This document shows positions 1 to 9,433 of a stretch of DNA of 34,562 nt, piece after piece. The notes below the pieces were generated by a model. The model saw only the letters and a program-made list of their open reading frames with translations. It made no database searches and was not told the DNA's origin. A program made the position numbers and the translations under genes. Within the stretch, counting starts at the first letter, position 1, and the number at the start of each line of letters is the position of its first letter. This stretch comes from Gammaproteobacteria bacterium (GTDB taxonomy: Bacteria; Pseudomonadota; Gammaproteobacteria; J025): assembly GCA_003696645.1 (NCBI GenBank), contig RFGN01000038.1, positions 1-34,562 on the forward strand, in the 5' to 3' direction.

Positions 1-43
1 GCTGAAGAGAGTGCTGGTTATGGCGAATAACTCTTCGCAGGAA

Positions 44-90
44 TTTCAAACACTGAATTCAACGGAATCCCTCGATTGCAGTGTTTGAAA
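44..90. repeat. Perfect 12-bp inverted repeat downstream of the left-firing promoter
   Basis: The arms TTTCAAACACTG (44-55) and CAGTGTTTGAAA (79-90) are perfectly complementary and separated by 23 nt. Inside the loop, ATTC (57-60) and GAAT (65-68) can form a smaller hairpin. The stem is AT-rich and has no T-run on either strand, so it does not look like a rho-independent terminator. It lies 105-150 nt downstream of the predicted start of the left-going transcript, so it would fold in that leader RNA. A role in antitermination, RNA processing or protein binding is only inference. Confidence 0.6.
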
Positions 91-204
91 ATATGGTTTA
101 GATCAGTACAGTGCAGACACAGTCAACCGCCAGCAATCATGCCAACGCCATAGCATGTTTAGCTGGGGTTTGTGATCTGCAATCCGGGTATTCATGGTGG
201 CGCG

Positions 205-234
205 AGTATAGAGGGAAGGGTATTTCCCTGTCAA
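205..234 (-). promoter_or_regulatory. Strong stable-RNA-type sigma70 promoter firing left
   Basis: On the minus strand a consensus -35 box TTGACA (229-234) is followed after 18 nt by a -10 box TATACT (205-210). The next bases, CGCGCCACCA, closely match the GC-rich discriminator of enterobacterial rRNA P1 promoters (GCGCCACC in E. coli rrnB). Such discriminators are known to confer growth-rate and stringent control. Transcription would start near 195-198 and run leftward out of the window. A second possible -35 (TTGACT, 121-126) with a weak -10 near 97-103 could be a P2. No tRNA or convincing gene follows within about 195 nt, so I infer an rRNA operon just outside the window. A tRNA-Leu or another gene is also possible. 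Confidence 0.6.
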
Positions 235-245
235 GCTGACCCGGG

Positions 246-2730
<2,485 letters not shown>

Positions 2731-2734
<4 letters not shown>

Positions 2735-2925
2735 GTCATGTACCGAGTGAGATATAACAGAATGATGCCTGCTGTCATGCTAGCCAACCCGATCATGCGC
2801 AACCCCCGATCCCCCATCTGGACCATCATCAGCAGGGCTCTACGAAAACTTTCCGGTGTCAGAAAAGGCATCACTCCTTCAAAAACAAGCATCAAGGCCA
2901 GGGCAAAGAAAAAGTCCTGCCACAT
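2731..2925 (-). CDS. DUF2065 (YjeT-like) small membrane protein
   Basis: This 64-residue protein matches the DUF2065 family, small inner-membrane proteins conserved between hflC and hisZ/purA in Gammaproteobacteria. Two hydrophobic segments are visible, about residues 4-20 and 43-60, separated by a short basic stretch including ESFRRALLMM. The motif FEGVMPFLTPESFR is typical of the family. It starts 21 nt after the hflC stop and overlaps hisZ by 4 nt, so it is translationally coupled. Its function is unknown. Position next to hflKC suggests a link to membrane proteostasis, but that is inference from context only. Confidence 0.88.
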
Positions 2926-2946
2926 TGCAGTCAGTCAATCAGCAGG

Positions 2947-3822
2947 TTAACGGGACGATCTTCCCTGTTCGTCCTTGAAATAGCTGAAGTAATCGCTATT
3001 TGGATCGAGCACCATGAGATTTTTCTCACCAGCAAAGGTCTTGCGGTAGGCATCCATCTTTCGGTAGAAGGAGTAGAATTCCTTGTCCTGGCTGAAGGCC
3101 TGTGCATAGATCTTCGCGGCCTGGGCATCCCCTGCGCCCTTGACCTTCTGCGCCTCCTTGTAGGCCTCTGCCAACAAGACGGTGCGCTGTCTATCAGCAT
3201 CCGCGCGAATCTTTTCTGCCTCTTCCGCACCCTTTGCTCTCAATTCCTTGGCGACACGAGTTCTTTCTGCCTCCATACGGCTGTAGACAGAGTCGCTGAC
3301 TTCGCTGGCAAGGTCAATGCGTTTTATGCGAATATCGACCACCTCGATACCAAATTCCTTCGCCTTGGATCGAGCTTCTTCAGTAATGATCTTCATGATC
3401 GTGTCACGTTCTCCGGAAACCACTTCCTTGACGCTTCGTTCACCAAATTTCTCGCGCAGACCATCCTGAATGATCTGCGAAAGACGGGATCTTGCCAGTG
3501 CCTCACTGCCGCGCATGGTCTTGTAATAGGTCTTGACATCGGATATCCGCCATTTCGCGAAGGAATCCACAATGACATTCTTCTTCTCATTGGTCAGATA
3601 ACTTTCCGGAGATTCATCAAGGGTCAGGATTCGGCCATCAAACTTGCGGACATTGGTGATAAACGGAACCTTGAAATGCAGACCCGGCTTGAAATCGGTA
3701 TTGACGATTTCACCAAGTTGGAACAGGGCGACCTTTTCCCATTCCTTGACGATGAAAAGTGAAAATGACATCACAAAAAGCAGAGCCAACATGGCAATAA
3801 CAGGAATCATTCTGTTCTGCAT
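2947..3822 (-). CDS. hflC: SPFH-domain membrane protein HflC
   Basis: HflC pairs with HflK to form a large periplasm-facing SPFH complex that encloses and modulates the FtsH protease. The 291-residue protein has an N-terminal membrane anchor (about residues 5-24), an SPFH/band-7 domain, and a long Ala/Glu/Arg-rich coiled coil containing SVYSRMEAERTRVAKELRAKG. I chose the ATG at 3822 because a GGGAG ribosome site precedes it and the hflK stop lies one base upstream. An upstream in-frame start at 3864 lies within hflK. The protein is somewhat shorter than E. coli HflC (334 residues). Confidence 0.95.
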   Translation of the reverse strand: MQNRMIPVIAMLALLFVMSFSLFIVKEWEKVALFQLGEIVNTDFKPGLHFKVPFITNVRKFDGRILTLDESPESYLTNEKKNVIVDSFAKWRISDVKTYYKTMRGSEALARSRLSQIIQDGLREKFGERSVKEVVSGERDTIMKIITEEARSKAKEFGIEVVDIRIKRIDLASEVSDSVYSRMEAERTRVAKELRAKGAEEAEKIRADADRQRTVLLAEAYKEAQKVKGAGDAQAAKIYAQAFSQDKEFYSFYRKMDAYRKTFAGEKNLMVLDPNSDYFSYFKDEQGRSSR

Positions 3823-3823
3823 C

Positions 3824-5089
3824 TTATCTCTCCCTTCCTCTGCTGCGTTGATCTCTTCTTCCAAATTTGTCCCTCAGATTGTCTGCCCGTTTCTGAACGG
3901 AATCAGGAACCACTGGCAAGACCTGAATGCGGGGGTTATTGCTCGTCGGGTTTTGTGTGGTGCCTCCAGACAGCTTGTCGAGCGGAAGATAGAGCAGATT
4001 GTTGCCTCCCTGCACATCTACCATTACCTTGCCTGAATTGCTCATGACAGATTCCATGGCATCGATGTAGAGCCTTTCTCGCGTTACGGCTGGAGCCGCC
4101 TTGTACTCCTTGTACACCTGCAAGAAGCGACTTGCTTCACCTTCGGCTTGTGAAATCACCTTGTCATGATAGGCCTTGGCCTCGGCGATCTGTCTGGCAG
4201 CATTACCGCGTGCCCTGGGGATGATGTCATTGGCATAGGCCTCGGCCTCGTTCTTCTGCCGTTCCAGATCCTCCCGGGCCTTCACGGCATCATGGAAGGC
4301 ATCCTGCACCTGTTCGGGCGGCTGTGCCCCTTTCATGTTGACGCTGGTGATCAGCAGGCCGGCATCGTAACGGTCAAGGATACTCTGGGTCAGTGTCTTG
4401 ACAGAGGAGGCCACATTCGCACGACCTTCTGTCAATACAAAATCCATCGAGGACTTCCCGACAACCTCACGCAATGCACTTTCCGTGGCCTCTTTCAGGG
4501 CCATTTCAGGGCTGCGGTTTGTGAAGATATATTTGGCCGGATCACTGATCCGGAACTGTACAGCCAGGCGAACATCAACAATGTTTTCGTCCTTGGTCAG
4601 CATCAGTGCCTCTTCCTTGACCTGGCTCTCGCGTCCACCCGTCTTGCGATACCCGATCGTTGCCGTCCGGTTGCGATCCTGTTCGACCATGATGACATTG
4701 TCGATAAAGGTTGGTCGCCAGTGAGGGCCCGGTTGGGCTGTATCAATATAATGCCCAAATCGAAGGACAACCCCCCGATTCCCTTCATCTACGATATAAA
4801 ATCCACTCAGGAACCAGACAACGACAATCGCGCCAATAACCAGTCCTATACCAGCCCGACTGAACGGATTGGCAGGGCCACCGCTGCGGCCGGAAGAACC
4901 ACTGCCGGAACCCCTGCCACCGCCAAAAAACTGTTTGATCCTGTTGAAGATCTCATCCAGATCCGGCGGGTTGTCATTACCCCCTGACCAGGGGTCCCTG
5001 CCATCGGAATTCTTTCCCGAGTTCGAATGGCTCGATTTGTCACCATTTCCAGGTTCACCCCACGCCATGAGGTGCTTGATTCTTTTCAT
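3824..5089 (-). CDS. hflK: SPFH-domain membrane protein HflK
   Basis: This is the partner of HflC in the HflKC-FtsH membrane assembly. Residues 1-75 are Gly/Ser/Asn-rich with the HflK signature DNPPDLDEIF (39-48). A transmembrane segment follows at about 79-98, then the SPFH domain with ESALREVVGKSSMDFVLTEGR, a coiled coil, and a polar C-terminal tail. The ATG at 5089 has AGG about 8 nt upstream. A second ATG at 5068 (MAWGEPGNG) resembles the usual HflK N-terminus but lacks a visible ribosome site, so either start is possible. It heads the operon leading to purA. The hflX, hfq and miaA genes often found upstream in Gammaproteobacteria are absent here and prk sits divergently instead. Confidence 0.95.
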   Translation of the reverse strand: MKRIKHLMAWGEPGNGDKSSHSNSGKNSDGRDPWSGGNDNPPDLDEIFNRIKQFFGGGRGSGSGSSGRSGGPANPFSRAGIGLVIGAIVVVWFLSGFYIVDEGNRGVVLRFGHYIDTAQPGPHWRPTFIDNVIMVEQDRNRTATIGYRKTGGRESQVKEEALMLTKDENIVDVRLAVQFRISDPAKYIFTNRSPEMALKEATESALREVVGKSSMDFVLTEGRANVASSVKTLTQSILDRYDAGLLITSVNMKGAQPPEQVQDAFHDAVKAREDLERQKNEAEAYANDIIPRARGNAARQIAEAKAYHDKVISQAEGEASRFLQVYKEYKAAPAVTRERLYIDAMESVMSNSGKVMVDVQGGNNLLYLPLDKLSGGTTQNPTSNNPRIQVLPVVPDSVQKRADNLRDKFGRRDQRSRGRER

Positions 5090-5300
5090 CAGAAAGGCCT
5101 GCCTGATTTGAATATTCCAAAACAGTGCATTCTAGTATTTTGTTGGCGTTCTGAAAAGAAGAATCCACAAAATTTGGAAAATCGTGATACACGGTATAAA
5201 CTTTCAGGTTTGAATTTATTCGGTCCCCCATGAACTGCAAGAGGGAGACCTGAAACAACCGCCATCTCAATAATGGTGTCACAATAACGAGGGAGATGTT
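5090..5300. promoter_or_regulatory. Divergent hflK / prk intergenic region
   Basis: This 211-nt gap between divergent genes must hold promoters for both. A rightward candidate for prk is TTGGAA (5174-5179) and TATAAA (5195-5200), with a short 15-nt spacer. A leftward candidate for hflK is TTTTCA with TAGAAT 17 nt later, within about 5128-5156. An imperfect palindrome TTTGAATATTCCAAA lies at 5107-5121 near the hflK start. The region is visibly more AT-rich than the flanking genes. I see no confident CbbR site. The boxes are weak matches and the calls tentative. Confidence 0.3.
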
Positions 5301-6164
5301 ATGTCAAAAAAACACCCAATCATTGCCGTAACCGGCTCATCAGGGGCAGGGACCTCTACCGTCAAGAATGCCTTTGAGCATATCTTCAGACGCGAAAAAC
5401 TCAAGGCTGCCATTATTGAGGGAGACAGCTACCATCGCTACGATCGAAACACGATGAAGATAAAAATGGCCAAGGCAGAAGAAGGTGGCGAAAATCTGAG
5501 CCATTTCGGGCCCAAGGCCAATCTCTTCGACAAGCTGGAAGAAACATTCAAGACCTATGGAGAAACCGGAACCTGCCAGCGCCGCTACTATCTGCACAAC
5601 CAAGAAGAGGCAGCGCCCTACAATCAGGAACCGGGAACCTTTACCCCTTGGGAACCCATCGAGGAAGGCAGCGATCTGCTGTTCTACGAGGGGCTGCATG
5701 GTGGAGTTGTCACCGATGAGCAAAATGTTGCGCAGTATGTTGACCTGCTTGTGGGCGTTGTTCCTATCGTCAATCTGGAATGGATTCAGAAGATCCATCG
5801 CGATACCGCAGAACGCGGCTATTCGGCCGAGGCCGTCACGGATACCATTCTGAGAAGAATGCCGGACTACATCAGCACCATCACTCCGCAATTCTCCCGG
5901 ACACATATCAATTTTCAGCGAGTTCCGGTGGTGGACACCTCAAACCCGTTTATCGCCCGGGACATCCCGACCCCGGACGAAAGCTTTATCGTGATCCGCT
6001 TCCGCAATCCCGAGCAGGCTGATTTCCCTTATTATCTGTCCATGCTGAAGGATTCCTGGATGTCCAGACCAAATACCATCGTACTGCCAGGCGGCAAGAT
6101 GGGACTGGCCATGGAAATCATCCTGACGCCCATGATCCACGACCTGGTTGCCAGCAAGGGCTGA
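5301..6164 (+). CDS. prk: Phosphoribulokinase, bacterial class I
   Basis: This enzyme phosphorylates ribulose 5-phosphate with ATP to ribulose 1,5-bisphosphate, the RuBisCO substrate, and is diagnostic of the Calvin-Benson cycle. The 287-residue length fits the proteobacterial octameric class. The P-loop GSSGAGTST is at residues 12-20. Asp42, His45 and Arg49 fall at the positions of the catalytic and substrate-binding residues described for the Rhodobacter sphaeroides enzyme. Glu130, Arg167 and Asp168 are each one residue off its Glu131, Arg168 and Asp169. A strong GAGGGAG site precedes the ATG. The gene stands alone, divergent from hflK and convergent with the PAP2 gene, with no RuBisCO or other cbb gene nearby. 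Confidence 0.97.
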   Translation: MSKKHPIIAVTGSSGAGTSTVKNAFEHIFRREKLKAAIIEGDSYHRYDRNTMKIKMAKAEEGGENLSHFGPKANLFDKLEETFKTYGETGTCQRRYYLHNQEEAAPYNQEPGTFTPWEPIEEGSDLLFYEGLHGGVVTDEQNVAQYVDLLVGVVPIVNLEWIQKIHRDTAERGYSAEAVTDTILRRMPDYISTITPQFSRTHINFQRVPVVDTSNPFIARDIPTPDESFIVIRFRNPEQADFPYYLSMLKDSWMSRPNTIVLPGGKMGLAMEIILTPMIHDLVASKG

Positions 6165-6178
6165 GCAAGGACACAAAA

Positions 6179-6205
6179 ACAGGAGAGGGCTCACTCCTCT
6201 CCTGT
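6179..6205 (-). terminator. Rho-independent terminator of the rpsB-lpxB-PAP2 array
   Basis: ACAGGAGAGG (6179-6188) and CCTCTCCTGT (6196-6205) form a perfect 10-bp GC-rich stem with a 7-nt loop (6189-6195). Read on the minus strand, the stem is followed directly by a T-rich run, TTTTTGTGT, making a classic intrinsic terminator for the leftward operon. The stop codon of the PAP2 gene (6191-6193) lies inside the loop, so the terminator overlaps the last codons. On the plus strand no T-run follows, so termination of prk here would be weaker. Confidence 0.85.
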
Positions 6206-6982
6206 GCCTCCTCTCCCCTTTCTCCGCCGGATCATGAGACTGGCCGAGACTATCATGCTGCCGCCTGCAACCAGATATTGTATCCACATGGCCTGAGGAT
6301 ACCCAGTCCGATGGAAACAAAGCAGGATGGGGGTGATCCCCAGAATAATCAATCCAGCCATTTCCCCTGTACGACCTGGCTTCATACACTGCCGTTCGCA
6401 ACCCAACATCAACAGTGTCCCCACAAACCAGCCAATTGCTGCACCGGCAAGGATATCCACTGGCCAGTGTGCACCAACCATGCAACGGGAAACGCCCACC
6501 AGACTGGCCAACCCGATCAACAGACTGGCCGTGGTCCTTCTAAGGTCAAATATGGAAATCAGCAGGGCTGCGGCGACGAATGCTGCGGCGGTATGCCCTG
6601 AAGGAAAAGAACGTTTGTGGATGGCCGAACCGATGATATGGACCGACTCATCACCCAATAACAGTGCAGGGCGTGGCATCTGGAATCCGAATTTCAGCCC
6701 CTGGACGATCATTGTGGTCAGGATTGCGGCCGAAATGATATGCCAGACATGGGCAGGCCGGATCAGTGCCAGCGGGAATATTATGCTCAGGACCACCAGA
6801 GAATCTCCCAGGATTGTCACACTGCTCCACAATGGATCCCAGACTGCCGGATTGAAATGCTGCCATGCAGAATTCAACCACACAAACAGTTCTTCATTCC
6901 ATTGTTCTCTACCCAGCAGCCCCCCCATCAGGATCAGACAAAACCCGGGAAGAACCAGTATCCTGCCAAGATTAGAGAACAT
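6191..6982 (-). CDS. PAP2-family lipid phosphatase
   Basis: This is a 263-residue polytopic membrane protein with all three motifs of the PAP2 acid phosphatase superfamily: K-x6-RP at residues 97-105, PSGH at 127-130, and SR-x5-H-x3-D at 165-176. His130 and His172 are the expected catalytic pair facing the periplasm. It has about six hydrophobic segments, with two predicted after the motifs, ending in a basic RRRKGR tail. It begins in a TAATG overlap with lpxB, so it is translationally coupled to lipid A synthesis. Candidate roles are undecaprenyl-pyrophosphate, phosphatidylglycerophosphate or lipid A phosphatase. Sequence alone does not decide. The usual neighbour of lpxB in this array is rnhB, so this position is unusual. 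Confidence 0.88.
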   Translation of the reverse strand: MFSNLGRILVLPGFCLILMGGLLGREQWNEELFVWLNSAWQHFNPAVWDPLWSSVTILGDSLVVLSIIFPLALIRPAHVWHIISAAILTTMIVQGLKFGFQMPRPALLLGDESVHIIGSAIHKRSFPSGHTAAAFVAAALLISIFDLRRTTASLLIGLASLVGVSRCMVGAHWPVDILAGAAIGWFVGTLLMLGCERQCMKPGRTGEMAGLIILGITPILLCFHRTGYPQAMWIQYLVAGGSMIVSASLMIRRRKGRGGTGEE

Positions 6983-8163
6983 TATGCCAGCATCTGCAAG
7001 ATTTGTCGGCCAGCCGTCATTCCTGCATTACGGCGTAGCGTTTGATGAAGATCGGTGAAGGTCGAGAGCAGCCTTTCAACCTGCTCTCCTCCGTTAAGAA
7101 ACCCCAATAGATCCTCGGCCATTGCCTGAGGATCAATGTCATCCTGAAGATATTCAGGAACAAGCATTGTGTCGGCAAGCAGGTTGGGCAAGGAAAAAAA
7201 ACGGGAATAGTACATGCGCCTGGCCAGCATGTAGGTCAACCGCCCCAGACGATAGGCAACCACCATGGGTCGCTTCAGCAGCATGATCTCAAGCGTGGCG
7301 GTACCACTTGCAGCAAGCACAACATTTGATGCCCCAATCACTGCCGAGGCCTGCCCGTCGAAAACATGCACGGAATCGGCCCTGCCGTTCCAGTGGTTCA
7401 GGGCCTGACGGATATGACCGGCCACCGCTGGTGTAGCAGCAGGAATCAAAACATCCAGATCCGGTTGTTGTTGCTGGCACAATCTGGCTGTTTCCAGAAA
7501 ATCAGGCAACAGGGCCTGCACTTCTGCAACCCGGCTACCAGGCAGTACTGCCAGATATTTTCTTTCAACATTTATTCCCAGATTCCTGCGACATGATTCA
7601 GGAAAAGGTGGAGACAGGGCAATCTGGTCTGCCAATGGATGCCCCACATAAGTACATGGTACCCCATGCCGTTGGTAAAATTCACTCTCGAAGGGGAACA
7701 GCACGAGGATATGGTCGATATTTTTCCGGATGGTCTCGACACGCGAGGCGCGCCATGCCCAAACGGTGGGGCTGACATATTGGACTGTCCTGATCCCCTT
7801 CTTTTTCAGTTTTCCTGCCAGTCTGAGATTGAAGTCTGGTGAATCAATGCCGACAAATAGTGCAGGCCTGTTTCTGATAAAGTGACGGGCCAGCCGTCTG
7901 TATACCTGAAAATAGATCCTGGGCAAGGCCCGAAATACCTCGTACAACCCCATTACGGAAAGCTGGTCTATGCTGCAGACTGCCTGACAACCCGCCTTTT
8001 GCATGGCCGGCCCCGCCATGCCACTCAGAGTGAATGCACTTTCAACGGATCCATGACAACAAAGTCGATTCAACGCATGTATCAAATCAGCGCCGAGAAG
8101 ATCACCGGAGAGTTCTCCGGCCACCATACCAATCTCGATACGGGACTGGTGGCTATTCTCCAA
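6982..8163 (-). CDS. lpxB: Lipid A disaccharide synthase
   Basis: LpxB joins UDP-2,3-diacylglucosamine and lipid X to make the beta-1,6-linked lipid A disaccharide at the inner membrane (glycosyltransferase family GT19). The opening MVAGELSGDLLGADLI, the GIDSPDFNLRLA segment, VSPTVWAWR, and the LPGSRVAEV and ASGTATLE nucleotide-sugar regions identify it. I infer a TTG start at 8163, which gives 393 residues and an N-terminus about as long as E. coli LpxB before the VAGE block. It would overlap lpxA by 11 nt, but no clear ribosome site is visible. A GTG at 8259 lies deep inside lpxA and is less likely. The first ATG, 12 codons downstream of the TTG, would delete the first beta strand. Confidence 0.92.
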   Translation of the reverse strand: MENSHQSRIEIGMVAGELSGDLLGADLIHALNRLCCHGSVESAFTLSGMAGPAMQKAGCQAVCSIDQLSVMGLYEVFRALPRIYFQVYRRLARHFIRNRPALFVGIDSPDFNLRLAGKLKKKGIRTVQYVSPTVWAWRASRVETIRKNIDHILVLFPFESEFYQRHGVPCTYVGHPLADQIALSPPFPESCRRNLGINVERKYLAVLPGSRVAEVQALLPDFLETARLCQQQQPDLDVLIPAATPAVAGHIRQALNHWNGRADSVHVFDGQASAVIGASNVVLAASGTATLEIMLLKRPMVVAYRLGRLTYMLARRMYYSRFFSLPNLLADTMLVPEYLQDDIDPQAMAEDLLGFLNGGEQVERLLSTFTDLHQTLRRNAGMTAGRQILQMLA

Positions 8164-8950
8164 TGGAGGATCGTTTGAGTGGACGAATAATCCCCCGATC
8201 CGATGCCTCGATAAACCGAACAAGTTGTTCGATAACCGGACGGTTCTCAAGTGTCTCACGAATCCTTGACAGGGCCTCCGAGGTATTCAATCCTGAACGA
8301 AACAGGAGTCGATAGGCCTGCTTCAGTACAGAAAGATCCTCGGCACTGAAACCATGCCTTCTCAACCCTTCCACATTGATACTGCGCGGGATTGTGACCG
8401 GCCCCGATACCTTTATAAATGGAGGAATATCCTTGATGACATGACAGGTTGCGGCAAAAAAACTGTAGGATCCCAGCCGACAGAATTGTGTCACCAGTGT
8501 AAAACCTCCCAGCACCGCATGGTCTTCAACCAGAACATGCCCGGCCAGAGATGCGCCATTGGCAAAGATATTGTTGTTGCCAACAATACAGTCATGGGCT
8601 ATATGGACATAGGCCATGATCCAGTTTTCGTTGCCCAGACGCGTGATGCCTCCACCGGCGCCCGTACCGCGATTGATGGTACAGAATTCACGAATGACAT
8701 TTCCATCACCGATCTCGAGGTGGGTCTCCTCCTCATGGAATTTCATGTCCTGCGGATCCTCTCCAATGGAGGAAAACTGATAGATACGGTTATTCTTTCC
8801 GATTTTGGTCGGACCGGTAATGGTCACATGGGATCCGATTCTGGAGCCCGAATCAATCTCAACATTCGGGCCGATAACCGAAAAAGGCCCAATCTCGACA
8901 TCGTCTGCAATGATGGCAGAAGGATCAACTACTGCAGTGGGTGCAATCAT
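8153..8950 (-). CDS. lpxA: UDP-N-acetylglucosamine O-acyltransferase
   Basis: LpxA transfers a 3-hydroxyacyl chain from ACP to UDP-GlcNAc, the first step of lipid A synthesis. The 265-residue protein is a left-handed parallel beta helix made of hexapeptide repeats (IGPFSVIGPNVEI and onward), followed by a helical C-terminus. The catalytic His corresponds to His119 in AHIAHD (E. coli His125). Gly173 of E. coli, the acyl-chain ruler, aligns with Ala167 here. The ATG at 8950 aligns with the E. coli start. A TTG four codons upstream is possible but less likely. A short tail KRSSIGE extends past the usual end. It lies between fabZ and lpxB as in most Gammaproteobacteria. Confidence 0.96.
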   Translation of the reverse strand: MIAPTAVVDPSAIIADDVEIGPFSVIGPNVEIDSGSRIGSHVTITGPTKIGKNNRIYQFSSIGEDPQDMKFHEEETHLEIGDGNVIREFCTINRGTGAGGGITRLGNENWIMAYVHIAHDCIVGNNNIFANGASLAGHVLVEDHAVLGGFTLVTQFCRLGSYSFFAATCHVIKDIPPFIKVSGPVTIPRSINVEGLRRHGFSAEDLSVLKQAYRLLFRSGLNTSEALSRIRETLENRPVIEQLVRFIEASDRGIIRPLKRSSIGE

Positions 8951-8974
8951 TTCTGTCGACAATCAGAATTGTGA

Positions 8975-9433
8975 CTAATCCTTCTTCTCCACACACAGCA
9001 TCTCTGCAGATGCCACCACTTCCCCATCAACAAGAGCCTGGCACTCATAGCGCCACATGCTGCTGCGTTTTTTCAGCACCCTGGCTTCCAGGACGAGTTG
9101 ATCGCCCGGGACAACCGGACGTTTGAATTTGGCCTTGTCGACATTGGCAAGATAGAACAGGACATTATCATCAACGGTAATACCAAGGCTCTTGAATGTC
9201 AGCAGGCCAGCGGTCTGGGCAAGCGCCTCAATTATAAGAACACCCGGCATGACGGGTTTGCTGGGGAAGTGCCCCTGAAAAAATGCCTCGTTATAGGTCA
9301 GATTTTTGACAGCACGTACCGATTCGTTCGGCACATAATCCAGAATCCTGTCTACCAGAAGAAATGGATAGCGGTGGGGAAGCAGATCAAGAATCTCTGC
9401 AATGTCTCCCCGTTCGAATTTGTTCTCAGTCAT
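8975..9433 (-). CDS. fabZ: 3-hydroxyacyl-ACP dehydratase FabZ
   Basis: FabZ dehydrates 3-hydroxyacyl-ACP in fatty acid elongation and competes with LpxA and LpxD for the same substrates, which explains its place in this cluster. The 152-residue hot-dog fold protein has the conserved LPHRYPFLLVDR opening (residues 18-29), catalytic His55 in FFQGHFP and Glu69 in MPGVLIIEALAQ. An AGGA site lies 7 nt before the ATG at 9433. The start overlaps the end of lpxD by 8 nt, so the two are probably translationally coupled. Confidence 0.97.
   Translation of the reverse strand: MTENKFERGDIAEILDLLPHRYPFLLVDRILDYVPNESVRAVKNLTYNEAFFQGHFPSKPVMPGVLIIEALAQTAGLLTFKSLGITVDDNVLFYLANVDKAKFKRPVVPGDQLVLEARVLKKRSSMWRYECQALVDGEVVASAEMLCVEKKD

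Noticed and set aside
102-194. Short minus-strand reading frame of 30 codons with three tryptophans, resembling a trp leader peptide
   Set aside because: It begins almost at the predicted transcription start, has no ribosome site, and no attenuator with a T-run follows. The rRNA-like promoter context is a better explanation. A trp gene just left of the window would revive it.
5340-5906. 188-codon minus-strand frame inside prk
   Set aside because: prk is well conserved and fully explains this interval. The antisense frame shows no recognisable features.
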